Both the position numbers and the translations under genes were made by a program. Positions 57,350-64,000 of a stretch of DNA of 64,000 nt are shown one piece after another. Below the pieces are notes generated by a model. The model did not search any database and was not told the origin of the DNA. It saw only the letters and a program-made list of their open reading frames with translations. Source of the stretch: Bacteroidales bacterium UBA5433 (GTDB lineage: Bacteria > Bacteroidota > Bacteroidia > Bacteroidales > UBA932). The DNA lies in NCBI GenBank assembly GCA_002427525.1, contig DIRP01000002.1, forward strand, positions 2,592 through 66,591, in the 5' to 3' direction. How positions within the stretch are numbered: the stretch's first letter is position 1; each line of letters begins with the position of its first letter.

Positions 57350-58531
57350 TCAATACCGCGGCCATTCTGCAGGCCAGAAAGAGGGTATATTTATAGTTCC
57401 GCCCTTACTCCGGCAATCAATGCACCGTGTAAGGTTCCAGTAGCTGGCCTTGGCCAGGGGATCAACCAAATAAGGCGAGTATCCTTCTTGTTTCAGACGG
57501 GCCAGGCTTTGTGCACTTGCACTTAGCGGCATAAGGGTATCTTCCGGCAACCTTTCACGCGGGTACCCCGGAAGGCCCATACAGGAAATAAAGAGTCTTT
57601 TACTAACTGAATTGCATACAGAAACAAAGCCAATCGCCCGGACAGAAGGATCAGATACACAACGGATGTTGCCGCTTATTTCATTGGGTTGCGGAGAGAA
57701 AAGATCTCCAATGTCGTTCGAATTCTTTTTCATATTCTGCATATAAGCATAGGCGTCCCGGTCAAGTACCGTCTGAATTACTTCAATGGAATAGTGCTGC
57801 GTAATACGAATATCTCTGAAATTAATGGTGTGTAACACTAGGTCATTGATCCGGTCTTCGGAAAGGGATGATGTTTCTACAAGGAGAATCTCTGAAGATT
57901 CCCTGTTGTCCCAGCAACGGTACATCCAGGGCCTGAAGTCTTCTGTTTCCTTGACTATATTGTTATCCAGAAAAGCCAAAGACATAATTTGGGAAACATA
58001 ATCCCATGATTCCCTGAACTTCCAGTTGTAATGTGTAGATTCTCCTGAAATATCATAGGTGTCAACATAGATTATTAATTTCTCCTGTAAGGTATCTATT
58101 TTGTAATGAAGTTCCATACTGCTGCTGTGCCTGGCTTTTCTAAAATCAGACTCATAGGTAGTTCCGTCTTGCAATTCAATAACAAGCTGGTATTCGCTCT
58201 GCAGATCGGGAGATTGATCAGAAAAATCAAAATGGTATTCTCCATAAGCTGAATGGGATTCAGAAGTATAGACAGTCCCATACCTATCCCTCACATACAC
58301 CAGTGCGTTGCGTTCGTAGTGAATAGATCCGGGACTTGAACTTGTTGTGGGGAGGGCTGCGCTGCGGGTAATCTGGATGTCAAAGGGACCGGTGATGGAA
58401 ATGTTTCCTTCAACTACCAGGATTCCTTCTTTGTTAAGCAATTCCCCGGGTTCATAGGGAACAATGCAGGATACAGCCAACAGTGCCGGAAAAACAATAC
58501 CAAGTATTTTTAACAAGTATTTTTTGTACAT
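57350..58531 (-). CDS. DUF4249 family lipoprotein
   Basis: A 393-residue lipoprotein (lipobox AVSC) matching the DUF4249 pattern: an early EGILVVEGNI strand, ITRSA, then repeated YxL/F beta strands (YGEYHFDFSD, SEYQLVIELQDGTTY) and a cysteine-containing C-terminus (CIDCRSKGGT). Such proteins are almost always encoded after a TonB-dependent receptor in Bacteroidetes and are thought to sit at the cell surface with it; the ligand is unknown. The longer frame starts with TTG at 58540; the ATG at 58531 is preferred. Confidence 0.85.
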   Translation of the reverse strand: MYKKYLLKILGIVFPALLAVSCIVPYEPGELLNKEGILVVEGNISITGPFDIQITRSAALPTTSSSPGSIHYERNALVYVRDRYGTVYTSESHSAYGEYHFDFSDQSPDLQSEYQLVIELQDGTTYESDFRKARHSSSMELHYKIDTLQEKLIIYVDTYDISGESTHYNWKFRESWDYVSQIMSLAFLDNNIVKETEDFRPWMYRCWDNRESSEILLVETSSLSEDRINDLVLHTINFRDIRITQHYSIEVIQTVLDRDAYAYMQNMKKNSNDIGDLFSPQPNEISGNIRCVSDPSVRAIGFVSVCNSVSKRLFISCMGLPGYPRERLPEDTLMPLSASAQSLARLKQEGYSPYLVDPLAKASYWNLTRCIDCRSKGGTINIPSFWPAEWPRY

Positions 58532-58536
58532 AAAGA

Positions 58537-61299
58537 TCAAAACTTAATATTGTAAGTAACATAAGGTATGGGACAACCAAAAATAGAGAGCATATATGAT
58601 CTTACCGTATTGTTTTCTGTCTTGAAAAATACAGAATATGGATTTTTTCGCCCGGTAACATTATAAACTCCAATAGTGATAGAACTATGTGTAAGCAAAG
58701 TCAGTTTATGAGAGGGTTCAATGTTGAAAGCAATATCCAGACGGAAGTAATCAGGTATGCGGTGTGCATTTCGGTCACTATACAGCAGCCTCCATCCACC
58801 CGCATAATAATACGTTCCAACAGGCATGGTTATGGGCCTTCCCGTACTGTAATCCAGGTTCATGGACAAGCTGAAGCGGTGGGTAAATTTGAAATTTCCT
58901 ACAAATTTCAGGTCGTGAGGCTTGTCATAAGGTGCAGGGTACCAGTTACCTCCGTTAACGGGGTCCTGTATGGAGGGATCGCTCTGACACAATTCTGTAC
59001 GGGAATAAGTATAGGATAGCCATCCGTTAAGCCTGCCTGCAGAACGTTTGATCATCAGTTCTATACCATAGGCTCTTCCTTGTGTTTCAATTACATCTGT
59101 TTCTATATGATGGTTCATCAGCAACTTGGCAGAAGGAGCATAATCCAGGTAGCGGTCCATTTCTTTGTAATAACCTTCCAAAGATACTTCCACTGTATTG
59201 TTATATATGTTTTTATATAAGCCAAGTGCTGTTTGCCAGCCTTTTTGCGGACGGATATTGGCATCTGACAGTTTCCATATATCGGTAGGGGAGATTACGG
59301 TGGTATTGGATAACATATGAATGTTTTGCCTCATGCTGTTGAATCCGGCTTTGATTGAAAAATCTCCTGTAAAAGCATACCGGGCAGAAATCCTGAACTC
59401 CGGAGCATGGTAGGGAGCTACCATTTTTCCGCTTCCCAGAGAAAGGCTGTCTGTACGGGTTTCTTTTGATTTAGGGACATCCGGTGCATAGGTATAATAG
59501 TCCTTGGGACCTAATGCGGTATAAAAACCATAACGGATTCCTGCCTCAATAGAAAATTCAGGTGTTATTTCCCACGTATCTCCAAGATAAACAGCAGTCT
59601 CTACAGCACGCTCTCTTTGCAACATATCGGGAACAACCAATGACCTGTTATCCAGTGGCAGGAAAGAGCCGGGGTCAAGGAAATAGTACAAGGCATTAAG
59701 ACCGTAGTTCAGCGTGTGACCTCCACCGGGTTTTGTGGTAAAATCTGCTTTCAGGCTGGTCTGTTGCAATGAAAAGGACATGTTGTATCCCATTCCAATG
59801 TTGGTGCTGTCCAGCGTATGGTAATTGTATTTGTCGTATGTACCGGAAAGTACCATATTTGTATGGTCGCGCAGTACACTGCGGTAGCGGACAGAGGTGT
59901 TAATATTCTGGTAACGGTAAGAAACTTGCGGGTCAAATGAAAAATTATCTCTTGAGAAATACCCATTTACAAACAACTGATTTTTGTTGTCAAATCTGTG
60001 TGAAACGCCCAGATTCAGATCGTAAAAATTAGCCGTGCCGTTGTTGTAGCCGCTTCCTTCCGGGATTAGCTTCATAAGCCAGTCCGAGTATGTTGTACGT
60101 CCTGCCAGTAAAACAGAAGTCCTGTCTTTTACAATGGGACCTTCCAGAGTAAATTTTGTTGTCAGCAAACCAATTCCGGCCGATCCGGTAAAATTGTTTT
60201 TATTCCCTTCTCTGGTATTTACTTCCAATACAGAAGAAATACGGCCTCCGTACCTTACAGGAATGGAACTCTTGTAAAGTTCCAGGTTGCTGATTACGTC
60301 GTTGTTAAACAAAGAGAAAAGACCAAAAAGATGCGACGAGTTGTAAATCGTTCCCTGATTGTAAAGCACCAGATTTTGATCCGTGGCACCACCCCTGACG
60401 TTAAAACCTCCGGATGCTTCGCCAACCGATTTCACTCCCGGAAGCGTCAGCACTGCCTTGATTACGTCAGCCTCGCCAAAAGCCATAGGTATGTGACGGA
60501 TCCTGTCTGCCCGTACGCGTTCCAATCCCAGGCGTACGTTTCGGACGTTTTCCATTTTTTCTGCAGAGATGACAATACCTTGCAACGAGAAAACTTCTTC
60601 TTCTATGTTCAGATCCAGCGACCCTTCTGAAAAGACACGTACGTACCTATGGGAATCTTTGTAGCCAAATCCTCTGATATGTAGCGTATTGTATCCTCTG
60701 GGCAAGGTTAGCGAATAGAACCCATACGTATCTGACATGGTATAGTGTTTTTTGTCCTCTGTCATGACAGTCATTCCGGATACAGGTTCTCCGTTCACAT
60801 GGTCCCGGATGTATCCGGTGATTCGAACAATACCTTCTGTCCCTGAGAGTTCCGGGTTTCCCAGTGTGTACAGGCGGTTCTCAGAGTCGGCCGTTATTTT
60901 TTCTTCCTGTACCATCAGCGACAATTCTTCTTCTTTGTGCCTGCCGTTTTCCAACGAATCCTTAAAAAAGGCCTGGTGTATTTCTTGTTGGAGGTTGCCT
61001 TTAAGTATGAGCCATTTGGTACCACCTATGTGGTAAAAAGAAAACCCGTTCTTATGTAATTCCTTTTCCAGAACATCAAGCGCCTTGTGTTTTTCTGCCT
61101 GCAGGTTTAGGAGCAACGTATCTGTTTGTGAAGGGGCAAAATAAAAGCGAACAGGCAGTTGTTTTTCCAATGTGTTAACAATAGAATCCAGGGTGGAAAA
61201 ACGGAAATTGTACGTTTCCTGCGCAAAGACCTGATGGGGAATGAGCCATGTAATGATCAGCAAGAAAGAAATGGTTAAAGTGCTTTTCTTCAGTATCAT
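58537..61299 (-). CDS. TonB-dependent outer membrane receptor
   Basis: A 920-residue receptor with signal peptide (to VFAQ, residue ~26), an N-terminal STN-like domain (residues ~30-105), a carboxypeptidase-regulatory beta domain (~150-235, GYIRDHVNGEPVSGM), a plug (GLERVRADRI, FNVRGGATDQN) and a large beta-barrel ending in Phe (TYNIKF), as barrel proteins do. The STN domain usually means signalling to an anti-sigma factor, but no FecR gene is adjacent. The ligand is unknown. It overlaps the upstream gene by 4 bp. Confidence 0.92.
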   Translation of the reverse strand: MILKKSTLTISFLLIITWLIPHQVFAQETYNFRFSTLDSIVNTLEKQLPVRFYFAPSQTDTLLLNLQAEKHKALDVLEKELHKNGFSFYHIGGTKWLILKGNLQQEIHQAFFKDSLENGRHKEEELSLMVQEEKITADSENRLYTLGNPELSGTEGIVRITGYIRDHVNGEPVSGMTVMTEDKKHYTMSDTYGFYSLTLPRGYNTLHIRGFGYKDSHRYVRVFSEGSLDLNIEEEVFSLQGIVISAEKMENVRNVRLGLERVRADRIRHIPMAFGEADVIKAVLTLPGVKSVGEASGGFNVRGGATDQNLVLYNQGTIYNSSHLFGLFSLFNNDVISNLELYKSSIPVRYGGRISSVLEVNTREGNKNNFTGSAGIGLLTTKFTLEGPIVKDRTSVLLAGRTTYSDWLMKLIPEGSGYNNGTANFYDLNLGVSHRFDNKNQLFVNGYFSRDNFSFDPQVSYRYQNINTSVRYRSVLRDHTNMVLSGTYDKYNYHTLDSTNIGMGYNMSFSLQQTSLKADFTTKPGGGHTLNYGLNALYYFLDPGSFLPLDNRSLVVPDMLQRERAVETAVYLGDTWEITPEFSIEAGIRYGFYTALGPKDYYTYAPDVPKSKETRTDSLSLGSGKMVAPYHAPEFRISARYAFTGDFSIKAGFNSMRQNIHMLSNTTVISPTDIWKLSDANIRPQKGWQTALGLYKNIYNNTVEVSLEGYYKEMDRYLDYAPSAKLLMNHHIETDVIETQGRAYGIELMIKRSAGRLNGWLSYTYSRTELCQSDPSIQDPVNGGNWYPAPYDKPHDLKFVGNFKFTHRFSLSMNLDYSTGRPITMPVGTYYYAGGWRLLYSDRNAHRIPDYFRLDIAFNIEPSHKLTLLTHSSITIGVYNVTGRKNPYSVFFKTENNTVRSYMLSIFGCPIPYVTYNIKF

Positions 61300-62021
61300 G
61301 GCATAATGTTTTTTTCATAGAACGCTGCACACAATGCATAAGAAACCTCTTTTTCTTCTGCTGAAAACTTAAGTTTATTTTCTCTTATAAAATGGTTGAT
61401 TACAGAGCGCTTGTTCCTAAAAATCTTTAAAAAAGAAGATTTCCCTTTAAGCGAATGGAAGACTCCATTCCACAGAAGGTAGTAGTAATTGCTTTCAGAA
61501 AAAACATGCGATGCCTTTGACTCACTTGCCGCTGTTGTGTTGTTCATTCTTTTTATAGTCTTTTTGAGAATGGATATATCCTTACCAGAATACAAAACAC
61601 GGTAGTAACCTTCGTCAGGAGCCTGCGGCCAATTTTCTTTCTTGATTTGAATGAATTCTTTATCGCCCAGAGTAAATGATGTAACATGTTGTTTCAACAG
61701 GATAGAGCTTGTATAATATTGGGGCATTCTGATATAGAGCTCATCAAGATGGGCATTAAGATTCAACAGAACCCCGGTGTAGAATTTACCATTATACTCA
61801 ACTGAACCTTCTGAATATTTCTCAGATTCTAAATAATATGTTCCTTCATACAGCTGCTTGTAGGCAGGAGGAATCTTTCCATTGTACAAGGGTGCATGGC
61901 CACCACTTTGTTCCAGGTAGTATTTTACTACAGGGATGCAATTTTGTGCACCTAACCCGGGTGCAGTTATAGCGGCAATTAAAAGAAGGATTGGGATTGT
62001 TCTGGAGGCGGTACGGATCAT
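61296..62021 (-). CDS. Exported protein of unknown function, first gene of the TonB receptor operon
   Basis: A 241-residue protein with a signal peptide (MIRTASRTIPILLL to LGAQ). The mature part has alternating polar and aromatic residues (YLESEKYSEGSVEYNGKFY, VLLNLNAHLDELYI) suggesting beta structure; the last ~80 residues are basic. I do not recognise the family with certainty; it resembles small exported proteins often placed before TonB receptors. The start is the ATG at 62021, not 62075, as the signal peptide begins there and a -7 box (62043-62050) lies between. Confidence 0.72.
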   Translation of the reverse strand: MIRTASRTIPILLLIAAITAPGLGAQNCIPVVKYYLEQSGGHAPLYNGKIPPAYKQLYEGTYYLESEKYSEGSVEYNGKFYTGVLLNLNAHLDELYIRMPQYYTSSILLKQHVTSFTLGDKEFIQIKKENWPQAPDEGYYRVLYSGKDISILKKTIKRMNNTTAASESKASHVFSESNYYYLLWNGVFHSLKGKSSFLKIFRNKRSVINHFIRENKLKFSAEEKEVSYALCAAFYEKNIMP

Positions 62022-62042
62022 GCTAACTTTTATTATGAAGGA

Positions 62043-62050
62043 CAAAAGTA
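62043..62050 (-). promoter_or_regulatory. -7 element of the TonB receptor operon
   Basis: Minus-strand TACTTTTG, 21 bp before the ATG at 62021. Confidence 0.5.
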
Positions 62051-62063
62051 GCCAAAAAGATTG

Positions 62064-62071
62064 TACATTTG
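62064..62071 (+). promoter_or_regulatory. -7 element of the glycosyltransferase gene
   Basis: TACATTTG, 33 bp before the ATG at 62105, 13 bp from the opposing -7 box. Confidence 0.5.
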
Positions 62072-62104
62072 CCATTTATATAGGATTTCTAATAATACAA
62101 ACAC

Positions 62105-63559
62105 ATGAAAAGAATTGATTGTTTTCTCCCTGCTGCTTCCTATGAGCAAATTGCGGGAACTTTAGCTAATCTGGAGAATTTAGAATTGGTTAACAAAATC
62201 TACCTTCTTGTATCAGATGGTAAACACAACCTGGATAGTACGGGATATGAAATAATCCGGATTGATAACCTGAATTCTTCAGCCACCATTCAAAAAATTG
62301 CGGCCGTTGTTGCTACAGATTTTGCACTTATTTACACCAAATATACCCAGTTGGAACCGGGCTACCTGTCGTTGGAACGGTTTGTTCAGCTGGCAGACGA
62401 TACACGGGCCGGCATGTTGTATTCAGATCACTTTCAGATTATTGAGGGGAAGCGCAGAAAAATGCCTTTGATTGAATGCCAGGAGGGAGCATTGCGGGAT
62501 GATTTCAATTTTGGTTCGGTACTTTTCTACAATGCTTTGTACTTAAAGAAAGCCGTTTCCATGTCTTTTACGGAATATGCTTATGCAGGTTTGTATTCCC
62601 TGCGTCTGGCAGTAAGCCGCATCGCTCCGCTTGTACATATTAATGAGTACCTGTATACAGAAATAGAAACAGATACACGAAAATCCGGAGAAAAACTCTT
62701 TGATTACGTAGATCCCAAAAACAGAGAAGTTCAAATAGATATGGAAAAAGCTTGTACGGAACACCTGAAAGCCGTAGGAGCTTATCTGCCTCCTGTATTT
62801 ACTCCTGTAAATCTGGATGAACGCAAGTTTGAATTTGAAGCTACCGTAATGATTCCTGTGTTTAACAGAGAACGTACCATTGAAGATGCGGTGAAATCTG
62901 CATTAAGTCAGAAGACCAGTTTTAAGTACAATGTTATTGTGGTCAACCACCATAGCACAGACAACACCGTATCCATTGTTGAAAAATATACAGGAGATTC
63001 TAAATTGATTTTTATAACTCCGCCAAGAAGAGATTTGTTTGTAGGCGGGTTGTGGAATACGGCCCTGCACCATCCCAAATGCGGGAAATTCCTTGTTCAG
63101 CTGGATAGCGACGACATGTATTCGGGGCCAGATTCACTGGAAACCATAGTCAAAGCTTTTTATGAGCAGCAATGTGCTATGGTTGTGGGAACATACCGTA
63201 TGACAGATTTTGAATTGAATACTATCCCTCCGGGAGTTATTGATCACAGGGAATGGACCCCGGAAAACGGAAGAAACAATGCGTTGCGTATTAACGGGCT
63301 GGGAGCTCCGCGGGCGTTCTATACCCCCATTCTTCGTACCCTGTTGTTACCTAACACCAACTACGGGGAAGATTACGGGCTGGGCCTTCGTTTCTCCAGA
63401 AACTACCAGATTGGCCGCATTTATGATGTGGTGTACAATTGCCGCCGTTGGGAGGGCAACTCGGATGCAGCCCTGGAACCGGAAAAAAATAATGCTAATA
63501 ACCTTTATAAAGACAGATTGCGTACATGGGAACTTCAGGCAAGAAAACAATTGAGGTAG
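62105..63559 (+). CDS. Family 2 glycosyltransferase with a second, degenerate-looking N-terminal GT domain
   Basis: A 484-residue cytoplasmic protein. The C-terminal half (~240-480) is a GT-A glycosyltransferase: FEATVMIPVFNRERTIEDAV, VNHHSTDNTVSIVEKY, and the nucleotide-sugar metal motif in VQLDSDDMYSG. The N-terminal half shows a weaker copy of the same order (YLLVSDGKHN, then ALIYTKYTQLEPGY, then GMLYSDHFQ) and may be a second GT-A fold that lost the usual DxD. No membrane segment is seen. Acceptor unknown. Its 3' end overlaps the next gene by 34 bp. Confidence 0.85.
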   Translation: MKRIDCFLPAASYEQIAGTLANLENLELVNKIYLLVSDGKHNLDSTGYEIIRIDNLNSSATIQKIAAVVATDFALIYTKYTQLEPGYLSLERFVQLADDTRAGMLYSDHFQIIEGKRRKMPLIECQEGALRDDFNFGSVLFYNALYLKKAVSMSFTEYAYAGLYSLRLAVSRIAPLVHINEYLYTEIETDTRKSGEKLFDYVDPKNREVQIDMEKACTEHLKAVGAYLPPVFTPVNLDERKFEFEATVMIPVFNRERTIEDAVKSALSQKTSFKYNVIVVNHHSTDNTVSIVEKYTGDSKLIFITPPRRDLFVGGLWNTALHHPKCGKFLVQLDSDDMYSGPDSLETIVKAFYEQQCAMVVGTYRMTDFELNTIPPGVIDHREWTPENGRNNALRINGLGAPRAFYTPILRTLLLPNTNYGEDYGLGLRFSRNYQIGRIYDVVYNCRRWEGNSDAALEPEKNNANNLYKDRLRTWELQARKQLR

Positions 63560-64000
63560 GCATTCTTTCTGCCCCTTGCATAGCCTTTCAGTTGGAAGGG
63601 AATTTCGGTCCTTTTGCGGGAGCTTTTGAAGCTACAGTACAGAACGGGGTTGTATGTGTAACAGGAAAGGAAGGCAGCAGCCATCCCGGGCAGCAGGCAG
63701 TCAAAGCGGCCCGGTGCATTTTTGAACCCTCAGATGAGAATATGTCTTTTGTTCTGAAAGACGTTGTCATAGGTATTGAATTTCATTGGGAGCGAAAGGA
63801 AGACCAACGTTTTAAAGGAGCGTTGGTCTTTGTGCCGGAAGATGGTCAGGTACGAGCCGTCAATGTACTTTCTGTAGAAGATTACCTGGTAAGTGTTATA
63901 GCATCAGAAATGAGTGCAACCAGCATGCCTGAATACCTAAAGGCACATGCGGTAATATCGCGTAGCTGGGTTCTTTCTCAAATGAAAAAAAGAGAACGTG
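63526..64000 (+). CDS. SpoIID/LytB domain protein, 5' part only
   Basis: An open frame from the ATG at 63526 that runs off the window (158 codons visible). After ~100 residues of beta-rich sequence comes the SpoIID/LytB signature: NVLSVEDYLVSVIASEMS, then MPEYLKAHAVISRSWVL. SpoIID-type proteins cut stripped glycan strands of peptidoglycan or stimulate amidases; Bacteroidetes carry relatives of unassigned role. The start overlaps the glycosyltransferase gene by 34 bp, so the two are probably cotranslated. No signal peptide is visible at this start. Confidence 0.85.
   Translation, partial: MGTSGKKTIEVGILSAPCIAFQLEGNFGPFAGAFEATVQNGVVCVTGKEGSSHPGQQAVKAARCIFEPSDENMSFVLKDVVIGIEFHWERKEDQRFKGALVFVPEDGQVRAVNVLSVEDYLVSVIASEMSATSMPEYLKAHAVISRSWVLSQMKKRER

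Overview
The window reads as chromosomal DNA from an anaerobic member of the Bacteroidetes (Bacteroidales). Pointers are lipoprotein signals of Bacteroidetes type, a TonB-dependent receptor paired with a DUF4249 lipoprotein, DUF2807 proteins behind an ECF sigma factor, and many starts preceded by the phylum's -7 promoter element TAnnTTTG. A B12-dependent lysine fermentation operon together with a tungsten-type aldehyde oxidoreductase suggests an amino-acid-fermenting gut or oral anaerobe. An Odoribacter-like organism is a reasonable guess from gene content, but nothing here proves the genus.

Layout. 1-2614: a 7-bp tandem repeat, a small lipoprotein and a CoA-disulfide-reductase-like enzyme with a rhodanese tail. 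2615-7352: an AT-rich pocket with a Fic protein, an aldehyde dehydrogenase and an AbiEi/AbiEii toxin-antitoxin pair, ending at tRNA-Arg(UCU), whose 3' end is duplicated 190 bp away. 7442-9732: a secreted M28 peptidase and a thioredoxin-fold lipoprotein. 9794-19749: a tungsten/molybdenum cofactor island with a MOSC-MogA fusion, moaC, a short moaA, moeA, a Wtp/Mod-type ABC importer, a lipoprotein with two sulfite-oxidase-like repeats, a MoaD/ThiS carrier with its ThiF activator, and the aldehyde ferredoxin oxidoreductase that probably uses the cofactor. 19750-24958: htpG and a large secreted amidase. 25002-29921: a DUF3810 membrane protein, an ECF sigma factor, an anti-sigma-like protein, two DUF2807 proteins and a dipeptidase. 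29950-32663: a serine hydrolase, pyrD and a glutamine-rich XRE regulator.

32664-33176 is a 513-bp AT-rich gap with two perfect DnaA boxes, two near-matches and a set of TTACAAATGTAA-type palindromes. Genes to its left run mostly leftward and genes to its right mostly rightward, so it is a candidate replication origin.

33177-36001 holds queA and a cation/proton antiporter. 36092-47830 is a near-complete lysine fermentation operon: atoD, kat, kce, kdd, kamA, kamB, kamC, kamD, kamE, atoA and a thiolase, followed by an acyl-CoA ligase. Lysine would be turned into beta-lysine (KamA), 3,5-diaminohexanoate (KamDE, kept active by KamBC), 3-keto-5-aminohexanoate (Kdd), then acetoacetate plus 3-aminobutyryl-CoA (Kce). 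No kal ammonia lyase is present. A class III aminotransferase sits in the operon instead, as in the Kat variant of the pathway, which gives acetoacetyl-CoA. The CoA-transferase and thiolase finish the route to acetyl-CoA.

49565-55622 holds queH and a tripartite RND efflux operon. 55641-62021 is a leftward surface operon (unknown secreted protein, TonB-dependent receptor, DUF4249 lipoprotein, macroglobulin-like protein). 62105-64000 holds a double-domain glycosyltransferase and the start of a SpoIID-domain protein cut by the window edge. Short tandem duplications recur at gene 3' ends throughout the window.
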